A stretch of 64,000 bases of DNA from Alicyclobacillaceae bacterium I2511 (GCA_003584005.1 QXHL01000009.1:1-64000), one strand, 5' to 3'; counted from the stretch's first letter, positions 8,329 through 17,663 are shown. Numbers and translations are program-made. Notes: a model not told the origin generated them from the sequence alone.

Positions 8329-9069
8329 TCATTCACTGCTATTGCGCACCAGACGTACCTCATATTGATAGCGATCTGCAGGGTATCTAACCTGTCCGTA
8401 CAATCGTGGAACGCCAGACCTATCCCGGGTTACTCGGTGAATCACCAGTATCGGCTGGTTCAACAACACGCGTAATTCTTGAACGTCTTGCGAAGTGGCA
8501 ATTTCGGCACGAACAAATTGAACTCCCATCCCTATCTGAATTCCCATTTTTTCCAGCAACGCATATTCGTGTTTTTCATCCGCTAACTCCGCTTCTAAAT
8601 CTGCCATTCGAATATTTGGAGGACCGTAAAAAAACGATTGTTCTACAAAGATGGGAAGTCCTTCTTGCATCGTAGCCATGCGCGTCATGAACAAGACTGG
8701 CGACCCTGCGGATATCTCTAACCTTTGCGCAGGAACTGTAGGACAGGGTACAACCTGAAACGTTTGAATTTGCACTCGAATCGATGGATATCCTCGTCGA
8801 TCCAATTCCTCTACAAATCCATAGAGAAAAGATGAGGTATAAGATACAGCCCGACCTGCTACAAAGGATCCTTTCCCTTGGCGGCGCACAATCTTGCCAG
8901 TAGCCACTAAATCTCCAATGGCCTTGCGGACTGTGGTTCGGCTTACCTGAAACTGGAGAATAAGAGCCCCCTCAGAAGGAATTTGATCTCCTTCCCCCAA
9001 ATCACCCGATTGAATATTTTTTAATATTTTATCCTTTACACGTTGATAAATCGGAGTACTTTCTTTCAT
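8329..9069 (-). CDS. GntR/HutC-family transcriptional regulator with UTRA domain
   Basis: About 246 residues. N-terminal winged helix (YQRVKDKILKNIQSGDL, ILQFQVSRTTVRKAIGDLV) and a C-terminal UTRA ligand domain (ISAGSPVLFMTRMATMQEGLPIFVEQ). HutC-type regulators sense sugars phosphates, histidine derivatives or other small metabolites and repress neighbouring uptake or catabolic genes. Here the genes upstream in the same direction are a small membrane protein and a CBS protein, and a TSUP carrier follows downstream. The ATG at 9069 lies 12 bases after the small ORF's stop codon, so translation may be coupled. Confidence 0.85.
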   Translation of the reverse strand: MKESTPIYQRVKDKILKNIQSGDLGEGDQIPSEGALILQFQVSRTTVRKAIGDLVATGKIVRRQGKGSFVAGRAVSYTSSFLYGFVEELDRRGYPSIRVQIQTFQVVPCPTVPAQRLEISAGSPVLFMTRMATMQEGLPIFVEQSFFYGPPNIRMADLEAELADEKHEYALLEKMGIQIGMGVQFVRAEIATSQDVQELRVLLNQPILVIHRVTRDRSGVPRLYGQVRYPADRYQYEVRLVRNSSE

Positions 9070-9080
9070 GATGGTAAATC

Positions 9081-9224
9081 TCACTTAGGGCAATGGGATC
9101 TAATGATAGATTTATTGCGTAAAATATTCATTTTCGCTTCAAGGCGCAAAGTCTTCCCTCGAAAAACCTTATTCATCACCCCAACTGCCAGGATAAAAAA
9201 AATCATTCCCACAATCGTCAGCAA
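9081..9224 (-). CDS. Small single-pass membrane protein, 47 residues
   Basis: A short ORF with TTG start at 9224, seven bases after AAAGGAGGGG, which is among the strongest ribosome sites in the window. The product starts with one membrane helix (LTIVGMIFFILAVGVMNKVF) followed by a basic cytoplasmic tail (RGKTLRLEAKMNILRNK). It sits 20 bases after the CBS gene and ends 12 bases before the HutC-type regulator start. I do not recognise a family. Position and ribosome site support real translation; the non-ATG start and shortness lower confidence. Confidence 0.55.
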   Translation of the reverse strand: MLTIVGMIFFILAVGVMNKVFRGKTLRLEAKMNILRNKSIIRSHCPK

Positions 9225-9244
9225 CTTCTGTCCCCTCCTTTAAT

Positions 9245-9763
9245 CTATGCAACCGATAAAAAGGTTCGCACCACCGCCCGAACGATATCTCCTCGACTGA
9301 CGATTCCAATTACCCTGTGATTCATATCTAGAACTGGAACCTTTTTGATTTTCCGTTTGGCCAAGATTTCGGATACCTCCACCAAGTCATCCTCCTCTCC
9401 GACTGTAATCACCCTCCTAACTGCTACTTCCATTACGTTTTTATGACAAAGCTCGCTCACATTTCGTTTAAACTCATCGATGGCTTCTGCTTTTTCTGTT
9501 TCAGCGAAATTCAATGCTGTGAAATCCTCAAAGTGAATCGGATAAGCCAGAGCAAAACTAAAAAATGATAGATTTGAATTTGCAGACCGGCCTAAATAAT
9601 GCATAAGGTCTCCATCACTAATGTATCCGACAATCTTCTGTCCACTATCTACAACTGGCATGCCACTGATCCGATAAGCAGCAAACTTTTCTAAGATATG
9701 ACGAACAGAATCCGTCTGATTCGCCAGGTAGACCTCTTGTATCATGACCTCTCTCACCTTCAT
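9245..9763 (-). CDS. Tandem CBS-domain protein
   Basis: 172 residues containing two CBS domains: residues ~1-60 (MIQEVYLANQTDSVRHILEK, KIVGYISDGDLMHYL) and ~110-168 (VMEVAVRRVITVGEEDDLVE, HRVIGIVSRGDIVRAVV). CBS pairs bind adenine nucleotides such as AMP, ATP or c-di-AMP and act as energy or signalling sensors. No catalytic or DNA-binding domain is attached. ATG at 9763 has GGGGGGA upstream. Head of an apparent three-gene unit with the small membrane protein and the HutC-type regulator. Confidence 0.85.
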   Translation of the reverse strand: MKVREVMIQEVYLANQTDSVRHILEKFAAYRISGMPVVDSGQKIVGYISDGDLMHYLGRSANSNLSFFSFALAYPIHFEDFTALNFAETEKAEAIDEFKRNVSELCHKNVMEVAVRRVITVGEEDDLVEVSEILAKRKIKKVPVLDMNHRVIGIVSRGDIVRAVVRTFLSVA

Positions 9764-9920
9764 AACAATCCCCCCACTTGCCAGCTCGTAGTGTCATCAT
9801 TACATGTCTGTGACCATTGAAGTATACATCCACACCCTTCGAAAAACAACGCAGACAGTGTATCTTTACGTGGCACTTACACCTAACCTTTTATTCAGAG
9901 TCTTCCCGTTAAACCCCCTG

Positions 9921-11264
9921 TCAGTCAGTTGGTAAGGCCTTCCCCTTGGTCTCCGGTGCCAGCCACCAGGTCAAAGCAAAACCAAGAAGATCGCAAATGC
10001 CAAAAACAATCAATGCTGTAGACAGCCCTACATGTGCAATGAAGAAAGGAACTACGGAAATGCCTAGCAAGGCACCAACCCGTGACATGGCAGTGGCGAA
10101 TCCGTGGCCAGATGCGCGAATAGAGGTCGGAAACACCTCCCCAGCGTAGACGTAGGTGAGTTGTCCAGGGCCCTGATCCACAACGGACAGAATGAGAAAC
10201 AGCATCAGGAACAAACCAAACGCTGGGTGACGTACGAGACCAGAAATAATAAACACAATTCCCAGTGCCAAAAATCCAATGGACTGGATCCACTTGCGTC
10301 CGACTTTGTCGACCAGCAACCAGACGATGGCAATCCCCACTAATCCGAAGGCCTGCATTGCCATGGAAGCCAAAATAGAGGATGTCATGGTAGAACCCTT
10401 CAACATTTTGAAGATTGTTGGACTAAACACGATGGTTGCGTAATTTCCAATATCAAACAGCAACCAGGCCATCGAAACAAAAAAAGTCATTGCAAAAATT
10501 TCTTTGCTGAACAGTCTAGTGAAGGAAGCCAAGCGCTTCACAGGTTGGCTGTCCAGTCCGGCATTGTTTTCCGTGTTTAAGGTCGCTCCCGCATCGACAG
10601 CGATTTTTTGCGCTACTGCCATTCCACGTTCAGCCTGTCCACTGGCCACCAACCAACGAGGAGATTCCGGAATGGAACGGCGACCCCAAATAACCAACAA
10701 AGCAGGAATTGCACCAGAGGCAAGCATCCAGCGCCATGCATCCGGACCCACGTGAATTAAGAGCAAACTGACTGCATACGAGACCAGTGCACCAATGACC
10801 CAGAAGGAAATTGTCGTCACCATCAAGATCCCCCGTTTACGTTGGGGTGCAAATTCCGCTGTAATTGTGGAAGAAATAGGGTAATCAGCGCCTAATCCAA
10901 TCCCCAGAAGAAAACGAAAAATAATGAGTTCCGCCATGTTCTGAGAGAAGGCGGCCAACACTGCAAACACTACAAAAAATGCGAGGTCAAGAAGATACAT
11001 CATCTTGCGACCAAAGCGGTCTGTCAAATTGCCAAATACCAAAGACCCAAACAACATTCCCACCACAGCAGCCGACCCTACCATGCTAAGCTCAGACGGT
11101 GAGGGATGAAACTGTGTTTTAATAAACAACAGTGCAACAGAAATAACTGTTAAATCATACCCATCTAGAAATAACCCCATGGCAGACAAGACAGTCAATC
11201 GTTTCATAAACTTATTCAGAGGCAGATCTCCAAAATTCATGGATTGCTGTGAAACTGTCTCCAT
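9921..11264 (-). CDS. MFS transporter, sugar/aromatic-acid:H+ symporter type
   Basis: 447 residues, twelve TM segments. First-half signature GLFLDGYDLTVISVALLFI and loop FGNLTDRFGRKMMYL; later IGLGADYPISSTITAEF and PESPRWLVASGQAE match the sugar porter/aromatic acid:H+ symporter families. Likely imports an organic acid or sugar with protons. ATG at 11264 follows AAAGGAGG. About 40% of positions appear shared by eye with the next carrier upstream (11640-12920), so the two are probably paralogues. No enzyme gene sits next to it to suggest the substrate. Confidence 0.82.
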   Translation of the reverse strand: METVSQQSMNFGDLPLNKFMKRLTVLSAMGLFLDGYDLTVISVALLFIKTQFHPSPSELSMVGSAAVVGMLFGSLVFGNLTDRFGRKMMYLLDLAFFVVFAVLAAFSQNMAELIIFRFLLGIGLGADYPISSTITAEFAPQRKRGILMVTTISFWVIGALVSYAVSLLLIHVGPDAWRWMLASGAIPALLVIWGRRSIPESPRWLVASGQAERGMAVAQKIAVDAGATLNTENNAGLDSQPVKRLASFTRLFSKEIFAMTFFVSMAWLLFDIGNYATIVFSPTIFKMLKGSTMTSSILASMAMQAFGLVGIAIVWLLVDKVGRKWIQSIGFLALGIVFIISGLVRHPAFGLFLMLFLILSVVDQGPGQLTYVYAGEVFPTSIRASGHGFATAMSRVGALLGISVVPFFIAHVGLSTALIVFGICDLLGFALTWWLAPETKGKALPTD

Positions 11265-11524
11265 AACAGAAAAACCTCCTTTTCTCTGCAAACTTAGCGT
11301 TTAAAGCAAGTTCCACCACCTCAACTTATCATTGATAAAACTATCGACTCCCCTGATAAGCAAGTTCCCCCATCTCGGGATGAGCAGATTTTGGTGCAGG
11401 ACCGTTAATTTTTTATTCTTTACGGTATTTTAACACAATATTCACAGTAGTTTAACACAATTTTAATGTTTATTAAGGATTATGCAATGACTAATCCCTA
11501 TAGAAGCTCTACTAGAGTACAAAA

Positions 11525-11572
11525 TCCCATGGCTTGTCCCTTCCAGCAGTTTGGAAGGGACAAGCCATGGGA
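11525..11572 (-). terminator. Intrinsic terminator with perfect 21-bp stem
   Basis: A perfect 21-base inverted repeat (11525-11545 against 11552-11572) with a six-base loop GCAGTT, followed on the minus strand by ATTTTGT. It lies 68 bases after the end of the 11640-12920 MFS gene and so terminates that transcript before the next carrier. The stem is unusually long and exact for a terminator. The rest of the 11265-11639 gap shows nothing else. Confidence 0.8.
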
Positions 11573-11639
11573 CTCTCTTCATTACCGACCCATGACCATC
11601 CTCCCTGCATTAAGTCAGAATCTATGTGTCACACTTCCG

Positions 11640-12920
11640 TTAGGAACCAATCATCTGATTCTCGTTCATTTCTTCCAACGATTGATATCTCGTTTCGGGC
11701 AGTCCCAATGTGAGGGCCGATCCAATAAGTGCCAGTATCGCGGTGAGAACTAAAATCGTCTCAATCCCATGCGCTTTTAGAACAATGGGCAATAGAAAAG
11801 CGCTAATAAAGGCTCCGATTCGGCTAATAGCCGTTCCCATTCCCATCGCCGTGCCACGCACATTCGTGGGCACTAATTCAGACACAAAAATTCCTGTGGT
11901 TTGTCCCGTCCCACCGGCATTCGCAATGTAAAATACGGCAAAACAAATACCCAGAATAAAAAGTGATGGTTTAGGATCAAGTGCAAACAATAGCAGTGTC
12001 AATCCCTGCAACAAAAAACCCCAGGCCTGCAATGGACGACGTCCCCAGCGATCGAGCAACATCATCCCCAAAAATGCACCACAAAGACCCAGAATGTCCA
12101 ATATTCCCGAACCGGTAATTGAAGCAACGTGTGTTTTCAGACCCATCCCTAAAAGCAAAATAGGTGTGTAAATTCCAATCCCATAAAAAATAATGTCGTT
12201 AATAAACCAGTTTGCATAAGATAACCAAACGCGGCGTACAAAAGGTGGCTTAAATAGAATTCCCACCGGGCTTTTCGATTTATTAGATTTCAGCCTTACA
12301 GCTTCTGTCACGGCTTTCCAACGGGGGCTTTCAGGCACTGTATGCCGCAAGATAAGCACTACAATCGCCGGAATCACACCAACCAAAAGTGTCAGACGCC
12401 ACGCCAAACCACCAGTACTCAAAAAAAGCAATCCAATAAAAATTGAAACAACAGCACCTATCCAATACGCAAATAAGCCAGCTCCCATTAACTTTCCGCG
12501 GCCTTTGATGGGTGCAAACTCACTCAAGATTGTCAAAGTTAATGCGTAGTCAGCCCCAATTCCAATTCCAAGAAGTCCTCGGGAAACTATTAATTGCCAA
12601 ATATTTTGTGAAAAAGCTGCTGTAATAGTAAAGATAATAAATATCACTAGATCCCACATATATATGCGACGCCTTCCAAATAAATCGACAAGAAATCCTG
12701 CCCCGAGACCACCCACAAACATCCCGGCCAAAGTAGCTGAACCAATAAATCCAGTCGCCACTGCGGACGGATGAAACGCAGGAACTATTGTGAGCAGGGC
12801 GACAGAAATCACTAGAAGATCAAATCCGTCTAGAAAATAGCCAGCAACAGTCAATACTGTAACTCGAACATGGGTCCTATCAATCGGCATCCTATCGCGT
12901 TCAATGAGCGATTCATCCAT
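11640..12920 (-). CDS. MFS transporter, sugar/aromatic-acid:H+ symporter type (paralogue)
   Basis: 426 residues, twelve TM segments, with GYFLDGFDLLVISVALLTI, the loop FLVDLFGRRRIYMWD, IGIGADYALTLTILSEFAP and PESPRWKAVTEA. Same architecture as the carrier at 9921-11264. ATG at 12920 is preceded by GAGGAGG; the open frame runs on to 12977 without a ribosome site. Probably a proton-coupled importer of organic acids. Ends at a strong terminator. Confidence 0.82.
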   Translation of the reverse strand: MDESLIERDRMPIDRTHVRVTVLTVAGYFLDGFDLLVISVALLTIVPAFHPSAVATGFIGSATLAGMFVGGLGAGFLVDLFGRRRIYMWDLVIFIIFTITAAFSQNIWQLIVSRGLLGIGIGADYALTLTILSEFAPIKGRGKLMGAGLFAYWIGAVVSIFIGLLFLSTGGLAWRLTLLVGVIPAIVVLILRHTVPESPRWKAVTEAVRLKSNKSKSPVGILFKPPFVRRVWLSYANWFINDIIFYGIGIYTPILLLGMGLKTHVASITGSGILDILGLCGAFLGMMLLDRWGRRPLQAWGFLLQGLTLLLFALDPKPSLFILGICFAVFYIANAGGTGQTTGIFVSELVPTNVRGTAMGMGTAISRIGAFISAFLLPIVLKAHGIETILVLTAILALIGSALTLGLPETRYQSLEEMNENQMIGS

Positions 12921-13087
12921 TTTATAAGCTTCCTCCTCGTATCCTTGATATTCGAATCGGTAGAATAAAGAAATCAAATTCCCATGAATGCGATTACACT
13001 TTGTGGGAACTTAAATCTGCATTTTATATTTTCACCCTCCCATTTAACTTGAATTTTTACAGTAGTTGAAGCGAAGAAGATAAAAAT

Positions 13088-13137
13088 AGAAACCACGATA
13101 CAGGGCTATCAATAATAGCCTTTGCATCATGGTTTCT
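13088..13137 (-). repeat. Imperfect 22-bp hairpin, terminator-like on the minus strand
   Basis: AGAAACCA..GAT..CA..GGCTAT pairs with ATAGCC..TG..ATC..TGGTTTCT across a short loop. On the minus strand it is followed by ATTTTTATC, fitting an intrinsic terminator, though no intact minus-strand gene lies upstream of it. It may mark the end of the decayed segment at 13150-13430. Confidence 0.5.
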
Positions 13138-13455
13138 CTAGGTCTCAAACCACTGTTTATAGATTTATTTTTAACACATTGAAGGATTTTTATCAACATC
13201 CAATGTTCACTCCATCGAGGACCGCCACACACCAGCCGTCGATAAATCCCCATACTGCTGCTTCAATTGCCTGAACTTCTGTGTAAACTTCGCGGCGAAA
13301 AGGATATCAGACCCAAATTAGAATCTCGGTCTCCTGTCATTTCGACAACCCCTCACGGTATTCTTTAGACTATTCCTAAATGCGCGAAGTGGGCCTCCCA
13401 CGCCCGCGATATCCCTGCCATACTCAAGTGGGAGATGTGTAGGATTCTTTTACTT

Positions 13456-13507
13456 ATAGAGGTTGTCCGGAAAGGGGTCTGGTCAGACCCCTTTCCGGAC
13501 ACACGCT
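13456..13507. repeat. Palindromic MITE-like repeat, GTCCGGAAAGGGGTC family
   Basis: Arms GTCCGGAAAGGGGTC (13465-13479) and its exact complement (13486-13500) are separated by six bases and bordered by TATAGAGGTT on the left. The same core occurs as one arm at 5613-5635 and as a perfect palindrome with a CTATAG edge at 61720-61765. This copy lies about 80 bases upstream of the 13586 gene and might affect its expression. Confidence 0.7.
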
Positions 13508-13585
13508 TGTAGTGTCATCACTACAAGATTTATTTGAAGAAACCTTCGCTCTCTCTTTCATTAAAATAAAAAGGAGTGATATTGA

Positions 13586-15001
13586 ATGAGTATGCAAGTA
13601 CAACCCAAACCCAACACCCCTGTACCCGCACGTATTGGGCCACTGTCGTGGAATCAAGCCATCTTAGGTCTTGGCATTTGGCTAGCCCTGTTTGCGATTG
13701 GGAGTTTATTCATTTCCAATCCCTTTTGGGATGAAACCAGTGCCGCTGCAACCCCCAACTACGCCCATGTGATGTATCTCCACGGATTACTAATCGGTTT
13801 GGCTGCACTGATTGTACTGGTTGCCTGTGAAGTGTTTCAACTGCATTCCAATGGTGTACGCGTATTCTCTTTAATCGCGGCACTCCTCTCCACCCTGTTA
13901 GTAAGCCTTGGCGGAATTTTTGACGCCTCATTGCAGCCAGTTCATTGGGTTTGGCTTATTTTACATGTGATTGGATTTTTCTTACTGGACGCCATTTTTA
14001 TTGCCATGCTCGTAGGATTTTTCATGGAACTCAAACATCCCTCAGAAACTACTCGTAGCCTGCCCTTTTGGCTGGCTATTCTCGCCGGGTTCTCTCTAGA
14101 ATTTGCAGCTCTGATGGGGCACCTTGCAGGATGGATTTTGAGCTTTGGGGACCATCCGGCCCTTCTTGGAGCTTGGGCCCATCTGGTGGGAGAAAAGCTG
14201 AGTGATTTTGATGGCAATCTCATCACTTCCCATTCCCATGAAATTGTAGTCGCTTTATTGGCCTTGCTCGTGGCGATAATGGCCCATCGTTTTGGATATT
14301 CCTCTCTCAAAGCAGGTGCCAAAACCTTGGCGCAAGTGGGTGGATGGTTTGTGATTGCTGGAACCATACTGATGACCGTGATATATGTCGTAGGAGGGAT
14401 TACCTCTGCGGAGCCCCCTACCTTATTCGCTTTTGGACCAGGGGGGGTGAGTGGCCTCGCCGGGGATGATTTGGTGACAGGTGTCGGTGTAATGATTGGC
14501 GGCCTTCTGCTGCTGTTGGGGCTAATCCTAAACAAATCGGAAAAAAGGGAAGCCTTGGAGTCGCAAGGAACACGGTATACCCTGGCCGCTCTCGTATGGT
14601 CGTGGTTGTTGTTAGTACTGACAATGATTGGAGCAGGGTATTACATTGAACTCCATGAGGCCTATTTTGGTGCCGGTAGTTCTTCTGCACCTGGAGCCAC
14701 GGCAGATGCTATTTTCACTTTTGCTCACCAAGACTATGCGTTTTTCATGCTCCCGGCTTTAATGGTGGTTCTCTTATTAACCAACCTCGTCATGCATAGT
14801 CGAGAAATAACCATTGCCTGGGGCTCAATGACTGGAAGTTTCATCACTTTTATTGGTGTCATGACCTACGTCTTTGCCACACCCACGATATATTCGGTGG
14901 GTTACATCCTCTGTGCCATTGGCGTAGCGGTGATGTTTATCACCCTCTTAGTGTTTTTACAAGGTTTGTGGAAGGTTAGCGTAAAAGAGGCTAAAGCGTG
15001 A
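13586..15001 (+). CDS. Polytopic membrane protein with conserved-looking histidines (possible haem-binding, oxidase-like)
   Basis: 471 residues with about twelve membrane helices and no signal peptide. Histidines fall inside or at helix ends: AHVMYLHGLLIG, PVHWVWLILHVIGFF, MGHLAGW, NLITSHSHEIVVALLALLVAIMAHRFGY, YIELHEAYFGAG and FAHQDYAFFMLPALM. Such spacing recalls haem-copper oxidase subunit I and related quinol-linked proteins, but the full Cu-binding HxxxY/HH set is not evident, so this is only a suggestion. No cytochrome partner is adjacent. GGAGTG lies upstream of the ATG. A single-gene unit with its own strong terminator. Function unknown. Confidence 0.6.
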   Translation: MSMQVQPKPNTPVPARIGPLSWNQAILGLGIWLALFAIGSLFISNPFWDETSAAATPNYAHVMYLHGLLIGLAALIVLVACEVFQLHSNGVRVFSLIAALLSTLLVSLGGIFDASLQPVHWVWLILHVIGFFLLDAIFIAMLVGFFMELKHPSETTRSLPFWLAILAGFSLEFAALMGHLAGWILSFGDHPALLGAWAHLVGEKLSDFDGNLITSHSHEIVVALLALLVAIMAHRFGYSSLKAGAKTLAQVGGWFVIAGTILMTVIYVVGGITSAEPPTLFAFGPGGVSGLAGDDLVTGVGVMIGGLLLLLGLILNKSEKREALESQGTRYTLAALVWSWLLLVLTMIGAGYYIELHEAYFGAGSSSAPGATADAIFTFAHQDYAFFMLPALMVVLLLTNLVMHSREITIAWGSMTGSFITFIGVMTYVFATPTIYSVGYILCAIGVAVMFITLLVFLQGLWKVSVKEAKA

Positions 15002-15023
15002 ATATCCTACTATAAATTTTATT

Positions 15024-15056
15024 CAGGGAGCCCAGGAGACCCTCCTGGGCTCCCTG
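15024..15056 (+). terminator. Intrinsic terminator after the 13586-15001 gene
   Basis: Perfect 14-bp stem (CAGGGAGCCCAGGA with its complement at 15043-15056), five-base loop, then ATTTTCTT. Standard rho-independent terminator, 23 bases after the stop codon. Confidence 0.9.
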
Positions 15057-15235
15057 ATTTTCTTAAGGTTGAAAATTTAAGTATCACAATTTGGTGTTTT
15101 TCCGAATGATGGAGCACCCGAAACTAAACAGGCCACAGGCTTTGAAGCCGTTTCAGTATAGGTCTGTGCTTAAGTATTTCAGCCCCTAAGGCACGTATTA
15201 TGCGGGCTCCAGTCACAAGAAATCATGGGTTACAC

Positions 15236-17308
15236 TCAGGACATGTGCTCTGGGACTGTATATGCGGACATTTGCGTCCAGTCGTGGGGAATTTCTGTAC
15301 TCGTCCACTGACTTCTGGGATAAAACTCGTGATGTTCTCTGAAGTAAGTATCCAATAATTGTCGAGTAATGGGGGCGGCCGTTTCAGCACCGTAACCCCC
15401 ACCCGGAATCATGACTGCCACAGCCACTTGCGGATGTTTATACGGTGCATAACAAATAAAAACAGAGTTTAGCACTCTCTGTCCATTCATGGTAATTTGC
15501 GCCGTACCGGTTTTACCAGCAGCCTTGTAAGGGGCCCCAACAAAAGAGGCATAAGCCAAACCGTCCGGATCATTGCATACGGCGTACATTCCTTCATGGT
15601 CCAACCTAAAGTATGCTGGACTTGCTTGGACCGTATTAAGTACTTTAGGTTTCACGACCTCCAAAGGCTTAACTTTGCTTGGCAACCGGGTATTGGGAGG
15701 AAAAACTTTGCTCAACAAGTGGGGTTCAATGCGCTTCCCATTGTCTGCCACTGTGGCCACATACTGAGCCAATTGAATCGTCGTGAATTGCTGGGATTGT
15801 CCAATGGCCCCAAAAGCCAAGTCAATAGGAGACCCATAATTCACATCCTGGCCCGTCTTTTTTAACGCATTCTCTGCAGAATGTAAGTGAAACGGGACCT
15901 TAATCCAACCACGATGGCTGTCCGAAATAAAGAATTCCCCTGGTACTTCTCCTGGTAAATCAATGCCGGTCAATGGGCCTAAGCCAAAGTTCCACTCAGT
16001 TTGAAACATCCGAGTGATGCCACGGACAAAATCCGTATTTCGCCAAGTTCGATAACTCATGCCTGCAGGTGGGCCACCCCCAGTGGTCGCAGTGGAACCC
16101 ACCCAGTGCCCCAGGTTGAGGCCTAAATGATAGAAAAAAATGTCATCCGAAATAGCAATGGCTTTAATGAGGCCCACCAAACCAGCGGCAAAGTCACCGT
16201 GCCGCATTGTTTGTCCAATTTTAATCCAGTTAGTGTCATACACTGTAGTCCTGGGAGTGATGGCCCTATACTTTAGCCCTGCAATCGTATTCGCCGCCTT
16301 CACAGTGGATCCAGGCATTTGCGCGCTTTGGATGGCGTAGTTCATTTGCGCACCAGAGGTGGCCAAGTACTTCTGGTGTTTTAGATAACCGGACCCGGTG
16401 TACCAATTGGGGTCCATATAAGGGTAACTGACCATTGCCAATACGCCACCCGTCTTAATGTTTAATACAACCGCAGATGCGCTGGTAATGGTGGATTTGT
16501 AGGGCGATGAATTAATCTCGTTCATCACATCCTGTTGTGCCTTAGCCTGCAAGTGACCCTCCAAAGTCAATTGTAAAACTTTTCCTGATACGGGTGGGGG
16601 CGAATCTCCCAGGTACTTTACAGGGTCGCCAGCAGCATTTACTGCCATCACTTGATATCCTATTTTTCCTTGCAACAAAGATTCATATTGTGCTTCCAGC
16701 CCGGTTTCCCCAATTCTCTGAGTAGGTAAATATTTTAATTTATTGACGTAGTAGTTTTTAACGGCCGAGGTAATCGGCCCTGTGTATCCAATGACTTGAC
16801 CCGCCAAATCCCCGTAAGGATAGACACGATGCGGTTGCAAAACAATACGAATGTTTGGAAACCACTGGTGATTCCCTTCGATGTACGCAATCTGGGCTTG
16901 TGTGGCATTTTGACGCAGTGTCACCTGAACGGCCGCCGGGTTTGCGGTCATAGACTTGTAAAGGACATGGGCGGATTCTTTTAGAATGGGTGCAAGTTTT
17001 TCAGCCATAGCGTGGTAGGTGTGTCGATGGGTGTTGGCAAACTGTGTTAGCACCACATCATAAGTAGGTCTGTCATAAGCCAGTAAATCGCCATGACTGT
17101 CGTAAATCCAGCCTCGAGCAGGCAAAATGGGCACCTTACTGAGCATCATGTCGTTTGCTTGAGACCGAAAGGTGGCCCCATGGACCACTTGATCCATTCC
17201 GAGACGTACCACCAATGAAACAAAAGCAAGAAATACCATGCCATAGATAACGCTGGCACGGTGAGCCCTAGTGATTCGATTCTTTTCATCCCACATGTCC
17301 TTGTTCAA
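15236..17308 (-). CDS. Penicillin-binding protein 2 (class B PBP, elongasome transpeptidase)
   Basis: About 690 residues. One N-terminal membrane anchor (SVIYGMVFLAFVSLVVRLG), a PBP dimerisation domain, and a C-terminal transpeptidase. The catalytic SxxK is GSTVK near residue 335, the SxD-type second motif is ISDDIFFYHLG, and the KTGT motif is AAGKTGTAQI. It cross-links peptidoglycan outside the membrane, with RodA/MreB during elongation; here it is not clustered with rodA or mreCD, so it may be a second copy. The TTG at 17308 has AGGGGG eight bases upstream; an ATG at 17296 is the alternative start, preceded only by AAGGAC. Confidence 0.85.
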   Translation of the reverse strand: MNKDMWDEKNRITRAHRASVIYGMVFLAFVSLVVRLGMDQVVHGATFRSQANDMMLSKVPILPARGWIYDSHGDLLAYDRPTYDVVLTQFANTHRHTYHAMAEKLAPILKESAHVLYKSMTANPAAVQVTLRQNATQAQIAYIEGNHQWFPNIRIVLQPHRVYPYGDLAGQVIGYTGPITSAVKNYYVNKLKYLPTQRIGETGLEAQYESLLQGKIGYQVMAVNAAGDPVKYLGDSPPPVSGKVLQLTLEGHLQAKAQQDVMNEINSSPYKSTITSASAVVLNIKTGGVLAMVSYPYMDPNWYTGSGYLKHQKYLATSGAQMNYAIQSAQMPGSTVKAANTIAGLKYRAITPRTTVYDTNWIKIGQTMRHGDFAAGLVGLIKAIAISDDIFFYHLGLNLGHWVGSTATTGGGPPAGMSYRTWRNTDFVRGITRMFQTEWNFGLGPLTGIDLPGEVPGEFFISDSHRGWIKVPFHLHSAENALKKTGQDVNYGSPIDLAFGAIGQSQQFTTIQLAQYVATVADNGKRIEPHLLSKVFPPNTRLPSKVKPLEVVKPKVLNTVQASPAYFRLDHEGMYAVCNDPDGLAYASFVGAPYKAAGKTGTAQITMNGQRVLNSVFICYAPYKHPQVAVAVMIPGGGYGAETAAPITRQLLDTYFREHHEFYPRSQWTSTEIPHDWTQMSAYTVPEHMS

Positions 17309-17341
17309 CAAAGCAACCCCCTTGAAGATGTAACACAACGA

Positions 17342-17397
17342 GTAAACTAGAAAATTAAACTCTCTCAAAGTGAACTGGAAAATTAAACTCTCTCAAT
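17342..17397. repeat. 28-bp tandem duplication in the PBP2 upstream region
   Basis: Two head-to-tail 28-base units (17342-17369 and 17370-17397) identical at 25 positions, sharing AAAATTAAACTCTCTCAA. They lie 34-89 bases before the PBP2 start. Each contains, on the minus strand, TTGAGA followed by an AT-rich stretch, so the duplication could double a promoter or operator. The rest of the 17309-17663 gap, between divergent genes, has nothing else I can name. Confidence 0.7.
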
Positions 17398-17663
17398 ATG
17401 CATGGATCTTATTTGAGATGAAGAAAGTTCATGCAACTTGAACCCTGTTTCCCGCAAATGGTCAGATTTGCACCAGCAGAAATTGTATCCATCCCTTGTC
17501 TGGAGAAATTCCCCACACAGGAGCGAAAAAATGTGATAAAGTGAGAGAATCAATAGACTTTTGTTCATTCCCCGCACCGGCGGAGGCGTCAAGGTACTCC
17601 TTTTCTTACCCACACCCGTCTTATTCGTCCCAGAATTCATCTGCAAAGTTGGAGGAATGATGA

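Larger units (their letters stand above)
12921..13585. other. 665-base intergenic region with two inverted repeats
   Basis: Lies between the divergent MFS gene and the membrane protein at 13586. It contains an imperfect hairpin (13088-13137) and a palindromic MITE-like repeat (13456-13507). Between them (about 13150-13430) the minus strand has short peptide-like stretches with stops in all frames, perhaps a decayed gene I cannot name. A ribosome site AAGGAGTG precedes the plus-strand gene. Confidence 0.5.
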
